This document shows positions 33,494 to 42,127 of a stretch of DNA of 64,000 bases, piece by piece. The position numbers and the translations under genes are program-made. Source of the stretch: Bacteroidota bacterium (GTDB lineage: Bacteria > Bacteroidota > Bacteroidia > Chitinophagales > Saprospiraceae); the NCBI GenBank assembly GCA_017858735.1, contig JAFMBH010000005.1, positions 22,087 to 86,086 of the forward strand, given 5' to 3'. A model generated the notes under the pieces. That model worked only from the letters and a program-made list of their open reading frames with translations. It was not told where the DNA came from and did not search any database. How positions within the stretch are numbered: position 1 is the stretch's first letter; every line of letters starts with the position of its first letter.

Positions 33494-36400
33494 TTAATTA
33501 GCTGATAAAAATTGAAGTTGAATAATAATACGATTCCATTCGTGTACAAGGTCTAAATATTCGCTTTCAGTAGTTATAGCATTTTGGATTAAATTAGCCC
33601 AGATCAAGTAATTGATTTCCCCAGTTGAATATTGAAGATTTGCCGCATTCTTCATTTTTTCAGCATTTGGTAAGGCGCTGTTTTCATAATAAGCAATCGT
33701 TTCCTTATTTTTCTCGAATTCTTGTAGCTGGATTTTATAGTCCTTTGAAAGCTGTTGAACGGCAACCTGATAATTATTTTCACTCACTAATTCCATTGTT
33801 TTAGAACCATTAATTTTTGCTTTTTGTGCTCCCAGAAAAATAGGGACACCTACTCCTAATTGCAAAGCATTAAATCGATTTGATTTTTTGTAATAATTAT
33901 CGTCCGCACCTATACCTTGAATGCTTCCGTTGCTGAAAGCAACGGTTAAGTCCGGCAGTTTTTTGGCTATCTCCACCTGCGTAGTTGCACTGGCGATTTC
34001 CTTTTGCTGTTGCAAAACCTTTAATTGCGGATTTGATTCAAGGATTTGCTGTATTGGAATAGCTTCCATAAAAGATAATTTCGCAGAACTATAAATGGGT
34101 TCTATTGGAGATTCCTGATTCAGCAAAACTTGCCATCTTAACTTCTCCATTTCATAATCCCTGCGCAGGAACTTCAACTGCATTTGAATTTTACCCAAGG
34201 CCGTTTCTGCATATATTTTCTCCAGTATATCAGATTCACCCTTTTCGAAACGAAAAATGGCCTTTTCTAAAAATGAAGTATATATCGTATCTGTTCTTAA
34301 CAATATTTTTTCCTTTTCTTTAAGATGTACCAGCCGAAAAAAAACCTCTTTAACTTGTCTGATTAATTCATTTTCCTTTAAAGCTATTTGGAATGCCTGC
34401 TCTTTAAAAGACTCGATGTTTAAGGCTTTTTGTCTTTTATATAAAGTCGGAAAATGAATCGATTGGGAAATGATAAACCTGGAATCATTGTAAGCACTGT
34501 TTATTTGTCCAAATTCACCCAAAATTTCTGTTGGAGGAATGTCTCTATAGGTGTCAATCATTTTTTCAAGATATTCTTCCCTTAATCTTTCACTTTTTAA
34601 GCTAAGATTATTTTTAAGAGCTATCTGAATAGATTCCCGAAGGTTCAAGGTATCTTGGCCCACCGCATTAAATCCAAAGAATAAAAAAATTAAAATAACA
34701 GAAACAGGCATTTTAGATATTTTAATCATGTTTTGATTTTTTTCAAATAAAATGAAAAGAATTGGTAACACAATGAGCGTAAGAAACGTGGCCATAAGCA
34801 GGCCTCCAATAACTACCGTAGCCAGCGGGCGTTGAACCTCAGCCCCCGCCCCATTACTTAAAGCCATGGGTAAAAAGCCAAGAGAAGCTACAAAAGCGGT
34901 CATTAAAACAGGTCTTAATCTGGTTTTTGTTCCCATTAAAACAATTACCTTAAGGTCTTCTTCCCCATTTTTTCTAATTCTGTTAAATTCAGCAATCAGT
35001 ACAATACCATTTAAAACGGCCACACCAAATAAAGCAATGAACCCTACTCCGGCACTAATACTAAAAGACATACCTCTTAAAGCAAGAAATAAAATACCAC
35101 CAATAGCTGATAGCGGAATAGCAGAATAAATCAATAATCCTTGTTTTAGAGACCCAAAAGCAAAATATAGAAAAAGAAAAATGAGGGCCAAAGCGATGGG
35201 CACTGCAAGAGAAAGTCGTTGTTTTGCTGCGATTAAATTCTCAAATGAACCACCATAAGTAATATAGTAACCTGTTGGCAGTGCGATATTAGCGTTAACC
35301 TCATTTTGAAGGTCCTGCACTATACTTTGGACATCCTTTCCTTGCACATTAAATCCAACAATAATTCTTCGTTTTGCATCCTCCCTCTGTATTTGGTTCA
35401 AACTTTCTTCAATCGTTACACTAGCAACCTGATGCAGTGGTATTTGACTTCCATTGGGGGTAGAAATGAGTAATTGCTGAACATCCTCCAGATTTTGTCT
35501 TTGTTCTCCGGCAAGCCTGACAATAAGATCAAACCTTTTTTCATCCTCAAATATCAATCCGCTGCTTTGACCCGCAAAAGCAGTATTAATTGCTTTGTTA
35601 ATATCTTGTATATTCAAACCAAACTGGGCAATTGCGTCTCTTTTATACCTTATGATAAGTTGGGGAAGCCCATCGATGGGTTCAACATAAATATCTTTGG
35701 CTCCTTCAATTTTTTTAGCAACACCCCCTAAAAGTTTTGCATATTTAGAGAGAGAATCTAAATTTTCACCAAATATTTTACAAACTACATCCTGCTTGGC
35801 ACCCGTCATCAATTCATTAAACCTCATAGCAACCGGATATTGAAAACTATAGGTAACACCAGGAATATCCTGTAAAGCTACACTCATTTTTTCTGCCAGC
35901 TCATCCCATGTTTCTGCTGAAGTCCATTCCTTCTTATCTTTTAAAATGACCATCATATCAGAAGCTTCCATGGGCATTGGATCGGTTGGGATTTCACCAC
36001 TACCAGTCTTACTTACTACCTTTTCAACTTCTGGAAACCTAGATAATAAAATATGTGCCGATGCTAAACAGGCTTCCGTTGAGGTGTTTAAATTACTTCC
36101 CGTTAGCACTCTGGTATCCACGGCAAAATCTCCTTCGGGTAGCTCTGGAATAAATTCTCCCCCTAATCTTGACAAAATGAAAACGGAAAAAAGGAAAAGT
36201 AGGATAGTACCTGATAAAATCAGTTTGGGATAATTAATCACCTTTTTCAAGGTTTTTTGGTGCAGGCTAATGAATACATTCATCATTTTGTCTGAAAAAT
36301 TCTCCTTATGAGATACCTTTTTACTCAAAAAGATAGTGCTCATCATGGGTATGTAAGTCAATGACAAAATAAAGGCGCCCAAAAGAGCAAATGCAACTGT

Positions 36401-37852
36401 TTGGGCCATTGGCTTAAACATTTTTCCTTCAATCCCCTGCAGCGTGAAAATGGGCAAGTAAACAATCAATATGATAATTTGACCAAAAATGGCACTATTC
36501 ATCATTTTACTGGCAGAATGCTGAACTTCCTTATCCATTTCTGCCTGATTAATTCGTGTGATACCTGACAATCGTCGGCTATACAACAATCCATGCATGA
36601 CCGCTTCAACAATAATGACAGCTCCATCCACAATTAAGCCGAAATCCAATGCGCCTAAACTCATCAGATTTCCACTTACCCCGAACAAGTTCATCATAAT
36701 GACTGCAAAAAGTAAAGAAAGTGGAATCACAGAAGCAACCAAAATTCCCGCTCTAAAATTTCCCAGAAATAACACCAGGACAAAAATGACGATGAGCGCG
36801 CCTTCCAATAAATTTTTTGAGACCGTACTTATGGCGCTATTAACCATCTTCGTCCGATCTAAAAAGGGCTCAATGACAACCCCTTCCGGTAATGTTTTTT
36901 CTATCTGAAGAATTTTCTCTTTTACACTTTCTATGACCCGACTACTGTTATCTCCCTTCAACATCATAACAATGCCACCGGCCACTTCACCCTCATCATT
37001 ATACGTTATAGCACCATAACGCGTCGCATTTCCGATGCGAACCTCCGCTACATCTTTAATTAACAGAGGATTTCCGTTATCAATATTTTTAACAACTATT
37101 TTATTGATATCCTCAATACTTCCAATAAGCCCTTCCGCTCTGATATAAAGGACGGTAGAGGATTTTTCAATATAACCGCCCCCCGTATTTTCATTGTTTT
37201 TTTCTAAAGCGGAAAATATATCCTGAATAGATATTTGAAGTGCGTTCAGTTTATTTACGTCAATAGCTATTTCATACTGTTTCACCCGTCCGCCAAAGCT
37301 GCTTACATCTGCAACACCCTTTATACCAATTAATTGTCTCCTGACAAGCCAATCCTGTATAGTCCTCAATTCAATTGGATCAAATTGTTTCTCAAATCCA
37401 GGTTTAGCTTTTATCACATACTGATATATTTCCCCTAAACCCGATGTAACTGGAGCAAGTTCTGGAGAGCCCACCCCCTTGGGAATCTGTGTTTCCGCCA
37501 TTTTTAACCGTTCGGTCACTTGTTGACGTGCCCAATAAACATCAATATCATCATCAAAAACAATAGTGATAAGAGATAGCCCAAACCGTGAAAAACTCCT
37601 TATTTCCTTTAAGCCAGGAATATTACTATTGGCCTGTTCAATGGGAAAAGTAATAAGTCGTTCAACATCAGGTGCACCCAGGGAAGGTGTAACAGTGATA
37701 ACTTGAACCTGATTATCGGTTATGTCTGGCACGGCATCTATTGGAAGGAGGGTAAACTGCAAACTACCGTAGGCGATGAGCGCGATTAAAAAAAGGCCTA
37801 CAATTAATTTATTATTAATTGAAAAAGCAATTATTCTGTTTAGCATAATCAT
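33494..37852 (-). CDS. CusA/CzcA heavy-metal RND pump fused to a TolC-like outer-membrane channel
   Basis: 1452 residues. Residues 1-1035 are a complete heavy-metal RND transporter (12 membrane segments; VTPSLGAPDVERLITFPIEQ near the start, GALDFGLIVDGAVIIVEA in TM4 with the proton-relay Asp, and LRPVLMTAFVASLGFLPMA). At about residue 1040 a new signal-peptide-like stretch begins (MIKISKMPVSVILIFLFFGF, then NAVGQ), and residues about 1060-1452 are an outer-membrane efflux protein with long coiled coils (LNLRESIQIALKNNLSL; later PQLKVLQQQKEIASATTQVEIAKKLPDL is longer than needed to quote in full). Such fusions are known in Bacteroidota. The signal-like segment suggests two former genes joined. 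The operon order is small His-rich protein, pump-channel, adaptor. Confidence 0.93.
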   Translation of the reverse strand: MIMLNRIIAFSINNKLIVGLFLIALIAYGSLQFTLLPIDAVPDITDNQVQVITVTPSLGAPDVERLITFPIEQANSNIPGLKEIRSFSRFGLSLITIVFDDDIDVYWARQQVTERLKMAETQIPKGVGSPELAPVTSGLGEIYQYVIKAKPGFEKQFDPIELRTIQDWLVRRQLIGIKGVADVSSFGGRVKQYEIAIDVNKLNALQISIQDIFSALEKNNENTGGGYIEKSSTVLYIRAEGLIGSIEDINKIVVKNIDNGNPLLIKDVAEVRIGNATRYGAITYNDEGEVAGGIVMMLKGDNSSRVIESVKEKILQIEKTLPEGVVIEPFLDRTKMVNSAISTVSKNLLEGALIVIFVLVLFLGNFRAGILVASVIPLSLLFAVIMMNLFGVSGNLMSLGALDFGLIVDGAVIIVEAVMHGLLYSRRLSGITRINQAEMDKEVQHSASKMMNSAIFGQIIILIVYLPIFTLQGIEGKMFKPMAQTVAFALLGAFILSLTYIPMMSTIFLSKKVSHKENFSDKMMNVFISLHQKTLKKVINYPKLILSGTILLFLFSVFILSRLGGEFIPELPEGDFAVDTRVLTGSNLNTSTEACLASAHILLSRFPEVEKVVSKTGSGEIPTDPMPMEASDMMVILKDKKEWTSAETWDELAEKMSVALQDIPGVTYSFQYPVAMRFNELMTGAKQDVVCKIFGENLDSLSKYAKLLGGVAKKIEGAKDIYVEPIDGLPQLIIRYKRDAIAQFGLNIQDINKAINTAFAGQSSGLIFEDEKRFDLIVRLAGEQRQNLEDVQQLLISTPNGSQIPLHQVASVTIEESLNQIQREDAKRRIIVGFNVQGKDVQSIVQDLQNEVNANIALPTGYYITYGGSFENLIAAKQRLSLAVPIALALIFLFLYFAFGSLKQGLLIYSAIPLSAIGGILFLALRGMSFSISAGVGFIALFGVAVLNGIVLIAEFNRIRKNGEEDLKVIVLMGTKTRLRPVLMTAFVASLGFLPMALSNGAGAEVQRPLATVVIGGLLMATFLTLIVLPILFILFEKNQNMIKISKMPVSVILIFLFFGFNAVGQDTLNLRESIQIALKNNLSLKSERLREEYLEKMIDTYRDIPPTEILGEFGQINSAYNDSRFIISQSIHFPTLYKRQKALNIESFKEQAFQIALKENELIRQVKEVFFRLVHLKEKEKILLRTDTIYTSFLEKAIFRFEKGESDILEKIYAETALGKIQMQLKFLRRDYEMEKLRWQVLLNQESPIEPIYSSAKLSFMEAIPIQQILESNPQLKVLQQQKEIASATTQVEIAKKLPDLTVAFSNGSIQGIGADDNYYKKSNRFNALQLGVGVPIFLGAQKAKINGSKTMELVSENNYQVAVQQLSKDYKIQLQEFEKNKETIAYYENSALPNAEKMKNAANLQYSTGEINYLIWANLIQNAITTESEYLDLVHEWNRIIIQLQFLSAN

Positions 37853-37887
37853 TCATTAGTGAGAAAATATCAAAACCTTGAAATTTA

Positions 37888-38271
37888 TCAACTAATCTGC
37901 GGTGGTTGCCAAATATTGCCTTGATTTATATTGGAGAGAAATACCTTTTTGAAAAATATACGCTGCTTTAATTGATAGGGAACTTCCTGTAGTCGGACAT
38001 AAGGTATTAAAAGAAAAGAAATAATGCCAGGACTAAATTTTATGCAGTCTTTTGTTTTTAATGGCAAATCATTATGGTCATCTTGTAAATGAAAATGTTC
38101 TTTAACCAGTGCGTAATGATTGTATAGAAAGGTTAAGAAAGACTGATCTTTATCCTCTTGTTTATGTAACATGTAATGTTCAAGAAGTAATGGTACTTTC
38201 AATACTTCATGTAATTCAGTATTGGCAAGTAAAAAAACGATAAGAAATGAAATAGATACTACCTTTTTCAT
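37888..38271 (-). CDS. Small exported histidine-rich protein heading the efflux operon
   Basis: 127 residues from the ATG at 38271 (MKKVVSISFLIVFLLANTEL). The longer frame runs into tRNA-Val and is rejected. After the signal peptide the sequence holds many His and acidic residues (LLEHYMLHKQEDKDQSFLTF, EHFHLQDDHNDLP), suggesting metal binding in the periplasm. Proteins of this size are often found before CusA/CzcA genes in Bacteroidota without a firm function. It is 35 bases from the pump gene, so it should be cotranscribed. A metal chaperone or sensor role is inference. Confidence 0.68.
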   Translation of the reverse strand: MKKVVSISFLIVFLLANTELHEVLKVPLLLEHYMLHKQEDKDQSFLTFLYNHYALVKEHFHLQDDHNDLPLKTKDCIKFSPGIISFLLIPYVRLQEVPYQLKQRIFFKKVFLSNINQGNIWQPPQIS

Positions 38272-38275
38272 CTTG

Positions 38276-38307
38276 CTAAGATAGGGCATTTGAACCAATG
38301 TTCCAAA
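38276..38307 (-). promoter_or_regulatory. Likely promoter of the metal efflux operon
   Basis: On the minus strand: TTTG (38304-38307), 20-base spacer, TATCTTAG (38276-38283), one base off TAnnTTTG. It would start RNA a few bases before the ATG at 38271, giving a very short or no leader. It also lies after the tRNA-Val terminator. Confidence 0.45.
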
Positions 38308-38312
38308 ACAAA

Positions 38313-38343
38313 AAAAGCGCCAGTTAATATAACTGACGCTTTT
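38313..38343 (-). terminator. Terminator of tRNA-Val
   Basis: AAAAGCG-x-CAGTTA / TAACTG-x-CGCTTTT stem with one internal mismatch, followed on the minus strand by an eight-T run. It starts within a few bases of the tRNA end, so tRNA-Val is its own unit. Confidence 0.8.
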
Positions 38344-38345
38344 AG

Positions 38346-38420
38346 TGGGTAATATAGGATTCGAACCTATGACCCCCTGCTTGTAAGGCAGGTGCTCTAA
38401 ACCAGCTGAGCTAATCACCC
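38346..38420 (-). tRNA. tRNA-Val (anticodon TAC)
   Basis: On the minus strand: acceptor GGGTGAT with ATTACCC (one G-T pair), D-arm AGCTCAGCTGG, anticodon arm CCTGC-CTTACAA-GCAGG, T-arm with GGTTCGAATCC, discriminator A. CCA is not encoded. A minus-strand promoter TTTG (38466-38469), 20 bases, TATATTTG (38438-38445) lies upstream. Confidence 0.96.
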
Positions 38421-38437
38421 GTTTTTCTTAGCGAATG

Positions 38438-38469
38438 CAAATATAGTAATCCCTTCTTTATTTTCCAAA
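38438..38469 (-). promoter_or_regulatory. Promoter of tRNA-Val
   Basis: TTTG (38466-38469) and TATATTTG (38438-38445) on the minus strand, 20 bases apart, about 18 bases before the mature tRNA. Both elements are exact. Confidence 0.7.
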
Positions 38470-38484
38470 GATATTTTCATTTTT

Positions 38485-39213
38485 TTATCTCAATATTTCT
38501 TTGGGTTGCAGACAAAATTGATCTAACTCTTCTAAAGTACCATGAAATACATTAAAATCGGTTCTGCCCTTAATCCCATTAATTTTTCCCGCACTGGTAT
38601 ATTGCCAAAAAACCCATTTCGAGTCATCCTTTAATGTTGGTTCACGCAAACTATACCTGGCAATCCATAAAGGATAATTTTCAAATGCATTCCGTAAATA
38701 CTTATTGTAAAAATCCTGATTTGTATAAATAATTGGCTTTACGCCATATTCCATTTCTGTGTGCACTAACCAGGCGTGAACCCCTATTAATAGTTCCTTT
38801 TTCGACACACCATCCAGAACCTCAACATCAAGTACAGGAGGAAAATCGCCCAATTCTAGTTCGACACTCCTGCTAAAATGAGCGGCCTGCCTTTCAGCGG
38901 AAATCGTTGGGCGAAAAAAATGATAGGCACCCCGTCTTAAACCCTCCTGCTTTATGCGTTCCCAGTTTCTGGTAAATAATTTATCTTTCAATGACATGCC
39001 CTCTGTTGCTTTTACAAAAACAAAAGAAATATCATTTTCTGCAATACTTTTCCAATCTATGACCTCTTGATAATGAGAAACATCAATTCCCTTGACAGGG
39101 TAAATTCTGCTTATTATCTCCTTTCTTGGAAAAAACAATAACAAACAAACTAAAATCAATAAAATAAATATGACTATGAAACCTATCCTCTTCATTTTTT
39201 TAGTGTTATCCAA
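38485..39213 (-). CDS. GH25 lysozyme (N-acetylmuramidase), membrane-anchored
   Basis: 242 residues. One N-terminal membrane segment (about 10-28, GFIVIFILLILVCLLLFF) without clear cleavage site, then a GH25 barrel: KGIDVSHYQEVIDW (catalytic-site Asp near residue 44), FVKATEG, YHFFRP, and FPPVLDVEVLDG carrying the acidic pair near 128-131. It should cut peptidoglycan between MurNAc and GlcNAc, facing the periplasm, for wall remodelling. Length is normal. It diverges from the aminotransferase gene with 52 bases between them. Confidence 0.92.
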   Translation of the reverse strand: MDNTKKMKRIGFIVIFILLILVCLLLFFPRKEIISRIYPVKGIDVSHYQEVIDWKSIAENDISFVFVKATEGMSLKDKLFTRNWERIKQEGLRRGAYHFFRPTISAERQAAHFSRSVELELGDFPPVLDVEVLDGVSKKELLIGVHAWLVHTEMEYGVKPIIYTNQDFYNKYLRNAFENYPLWIARYSLREPTLKDDSKWVFWQYTSAGKINGIKGRTDFNVFHGTLEELDQFCLQPKEILR

Positions 39214-39265
39214 ATATCTTTATTTATAATCAAATTTTATTTACTTTGCCTAAGTTTATTAAAAT

Positions 39266-40453
39266 ATGAATAACCGACAGCTTTTTCTTAACCACCTTGC
39301 CCAAACCAGTCCTGCTCCATTAGCCCTGGAAATTGTCCGTTCAGAAGGTGTTTATCTGTACGATGCCGATGATAAAAAATATTTGGATGTTATTGCTGGA
39401 ATAAGTGTTAGTGTATTAGGCCACAGGCACCCCGCCGTGGTTAATGCCATTAAAAATCAGGTCGATTTATACATGCATACCCTCGTTTATGGTGAATTTG
39501 TATTGAGTCCGCAGATTAAACTGGTGTCCCTGCTAACTTCTTTATTACCTGAAAATTTGTCCTCGGTTTATTTGGTTAACAGCGGCTCCGAAGCAACAGA
39601 AGGAGCCATGAAACTTGCGAAAAAATATACAGGCCGTTCAGAAATTATTTCAGCAAAATTTGCGTACCATGGCAGTACTCAAGGTGCGGCATCCCTTATG
39701 TTTCCCACTACCTTTACAGAAGCCTTTTTCCCCTTACTTCCTCACATTAATCATATCGATTTTAATTGTCTTTCTTGTTTAGACCGTATTACAAACAAAA
39801 CAGCGGCAGTTATTCTTGAAACGGTACAAGCTGAATTTGGGGTGCGCCTTCCCCATGGAGCTTTTTTAAAACAAGTTGCAGATCGTTGCAAATCGACGGG
39901 AACGCTACTCATTCTTGATGAAATTCAGACAGGTATGGGTAGAACGGGAAGTCTTTTTGCTTTTAGTCAATATGGTGTTATTCCTGATATCCTCCTACTA
40001 GCCAAAGGTTTAGGTGGTGGTATGCCTATTGGTGCTTTCATTTCCTCCCAAGAAATTATGTCAGGGCTTTCTGAAAATCCAGTCCTGGGACATATTACTA
40101 CTTTCGGTGGGCATCCGGTAAGTTCTGCCGCGGCATTCGCTACCCTTCAATTTTTAATAGAGAGTGATCTGATTTCTTTGGTTCAGGCAAAATCAGATAG
40201 ATTTATCTCTAACCTAAAACACCCGTTCATTAAAGAAATCAGACATGCCGGCCTACTTATGGCCTTAGACTTAGATAATGCAGCCTTGGTTCGAAAAGTG
40301 ATTCACCTCGCTATTGAAAAGGGATTAATTACCGATTGGTTTCTGTTCAATGACCGTTCTCTAAGGATTGCGCCACCTTTGACCATTACCTTTGAGGAAA
40401 TTGACGAGGCTTGCTCTATTTTGATGGAATGTTTAAATGAAGTAGTTCCTTAA
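39266..40453 (+). CDS. Class-III PLP aminotransferase (acetylornithine/ornithine-type)
   Basis: 395 residues, a fold-type I PLP enzyme. Conserved features: NSGSEATEGAMKLAKKYTGR (phosphate loop), LLILDEIQTGMGRTG (Asp to the pyridine N) and LLLAKGLGGGMPIGAF with the Schiff-base lysine. It is of the ArgD-like type by overall sequence, but genes of arginine or lysine metabolism are not near, so the substrate is open. Its stop overlaps that of rpoN by four bases on the opposite strand. A TACTTTG box just before the gene resembles the -7 consensus with one base fewer. Confidence 0.88.
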   Translation: MNNRQLFLNHLAQTSPAPLALEIVRSEGVYLYDADDKKYLDVIAGISVSVLGHRHPAVVNAIKNQVDLYMHTLVYGEFVLSPQIKLVSLLTSLLPENLSSVYLVNSGSEATEGAMKLAKKYTGRSEIISAKFAYHGSTQGAASLMFPTTFTEAFFPLLPHINHIDFNCLSCLDRITNKTAAVILETVQAEFGVRLPHGAFLKQVADRCKSTGTLLILDEIQTGMGRTGSLFAFSQYGVIPDILLLAKGLGGGMPIGAFISSQEIMSGLSENPVLGHITTFGGHPVSSAAAFATLQFLIESDLISLVQAKSDRFISNLKHPFIKEIRHAGLLMALDLDNAALVRKVIHLAIEKGLITDWFLFNDRSLRIAPPLTITFEEIDEACSILMECLNEVVP

Positions 40454-41979
40454 AGTTCTTTCCGTAACGAAGCCTTAGCTATATTCAATTGATCCCTGTA
40501 TTTTGCCACCGTCCTGCGGGCTATCGGATAACCCTTTTCTCCTAATATCTGCGTCAGTTTATCATCGGACAAGGGAAGTTTCTTGTCCTCTCCAGCGATC
40601 AATTCCCCTAATATCTTCTTCACCTCAATAGTAGAAACCTCCTCTCCGTCACTCATTTGCATAGATTCAGAGAAAAATTCCTTCAATCTTTTGGTTCCAA
40701 ATTCTGTTTGGACATATTTGCTGTTGGCTACCCTGGAAATAGTTGAAACATCTAGTTCGGTAGCCGTTGAAATATCTTGTAATATCATGGGTTTTAACTT
40801 CTTCTGATCGCCCGTTAAAAAAAACTCGTATTGATATTCCAAAATAGCGTACATCGTTCTATACATGGTTTCATGCCGTTGTCTTATAGCGTCTATGAAC
40901 CATCGGGCCGATTCAATTTTTTGTCGTATAAACTTAACGGCTTCTTTGTCAGACTGTGCACTCAAACCTTTCGTCTTATCAACACCGTAAGTCCGGAGCA
41001 TTTCTCTGAAATGATCGCTGATTCTCAATTCCGGCGCATTCCTTGAGTGTAAGACAACTTCAAGCTCTTCATCTCGGTTTGTTATGATAAAATCAGGGAT
41101 AATATATTGATTATTGCTCGATTTGGCGTCGCCAATATAACCACTTGATGGCTTTGGATTTAATTTCAACACTTCTTCAACCGCTTGTTTTAACTGCTTT
41201 TCAGAAATATTGAGAGATCTTAATAACTTCTCATAGTGCTTTTTTGAAAATGCATCAAAATATTTATCCACCATTTTATAAGCCAATATCAAAGCGTCTT
41301 TTGTCTGGCTTTCCTTCCCTGCTTGTTCTATACGCAGTGCTAATTGTATCAGCAAACATTCTTGTAAATCACGGGCACCTATGCCTGGCGGGTCAAATCT
41401 CTGGATTTTTTTTAATACTTCTTCAATTTCAAATTCCGTTACTATGACATTTAACGAAAAAATTAAATCATCCACTAAAGCGAAGGTATCTCTTCTCAAA
41501 TAACCGTCTTCGTCGATGCTCCCGATAATCTGCCTGGCAATGATCCTTTCCTTTTCATTCGAAAAAGTGGACAAGCCTATCTGTTGCTCTAAAAAATCGT
41601 AAAAAGAATTTTCAAGAACCACAGGCATGGATTTTTCCTCCTCCTCTGGATTATATCCGTCTCCCTGTAGCTTATAGTCCGGCGTATCGTCTTCATTATC
41701 AAGGTATTCCTGGATATAATCAACTACCTCCATTTCGTCGTCAATAACAGGCTCGTCATCTGTTTCTATGTCACTTTCTACAGATTCTTCAGGATCCTGG
41801 TCCTGTGAATCCGTTTCTACTATGTTTTCCCCCTCTTCAAGCGCCGGATTTTCTTCAATCTCCTCCTTAATTCTTTGTTCCAGCAAGGCAGTAGGAACCT
41901 GCAGCAGCTTCATCAGTTGAATCTGTTGGGGTGAAAGCTTTTGAATCTGAATTTGCTTCTGACTTAACCCTGTCCGCAT
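40450..41979 (-). CDS. rpoN: RNA polymerase sigma-54 factor
   Basis: 509 residues. Region I at the N-terminus (QKQIQIQKLSPQQIQLMKLL) binds activators, followed by a very acidic region II (about 45-110), the core-binding domain, and at the C-terminus the RpoN box (ARRTVAKYRDQL, about 488-499) that contacts the -24 element. It gives transcription that depends on ATPase activators. No enhancer-binding protein is in the window. TATATTTG (42012-42019, minus strand) lies about 35 bases before the start. Complete and typical. Confidence 0.97.
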   Translation of the reverse strand: MRTGLSQKQIQIQKLSPQQIQLMKLLQVPTALLEQRIKEEIEENPALEEGENIVETDSQDQDPEESVESDIETDDEPVIDDEMEVVDYIQEYLDNEDDTPDYKLQGDGYNPEEEEKSMPVVLENSFYDFLEQQIGLSTFSNEKERIIARQIIGSIDEDGYLRRDTFALVDDLIFSLNVIVTEFEIEEVLKKIQRFDPPGIGARDLQECLLIQLALRIEQAGKESQTKDALILAYKMVDKYFDAFSKKHYEKLLRSLNISEKQLKQAVEEVLKLNPKPSSGYIGDAKSSNNQYIIPDFIITNRDEELEVVLHSRNAPELRISDHFREMLRTYGVDKTKGLSAQSDKEAVKFIRQKIESARWFIDAIRQRHETMYRTMYAILEYQYEFFLTGDQKKLKPMILQDISTATELDVSTISRVANSKYVQTEFGTKRLKEFFSESMQMSDGEEVSTIEVKKILGELIAGEDKKLPLSDDKLTQILGEKGYPIARRTVAKYRDQLNIAKASLRKEL

Positions 41980-42011
41980 ACCTTGTTGTTCCGAATTATT
42001 TGTTTATTAAG

Positions 42012-42019
42012 CAAATATA
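42012..42019 (-). promoter_or_regulatory. -7 box of rpoN
   Basis: Exact TATATTTG on the minus strand, 33-40 bases before the ATG. No good -33 motif is seen. Confidence 0.5.
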
Positions 42020-42127
42020 ACTATTTTTTATTATATGTGTATTCTTACCTGAACACAAACACATCTCTACTTTAAACATTACATTAGGTTCTTTTGATTA
42101 ATTTTATGTAATAAAAATTAATCAAGG

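Noticed and set aside
30197..36908. Many antisense open frames in the receptor and pump genes
   Set aside because: They are shadows of long genes with recognised products.
38272..38418. N-terminal extension of the His-rich protein gene through the tRNA
   Set aside because: It reads through tRNA-Val and its terminator; the ATG at 38271 starts a proper signal peptide.
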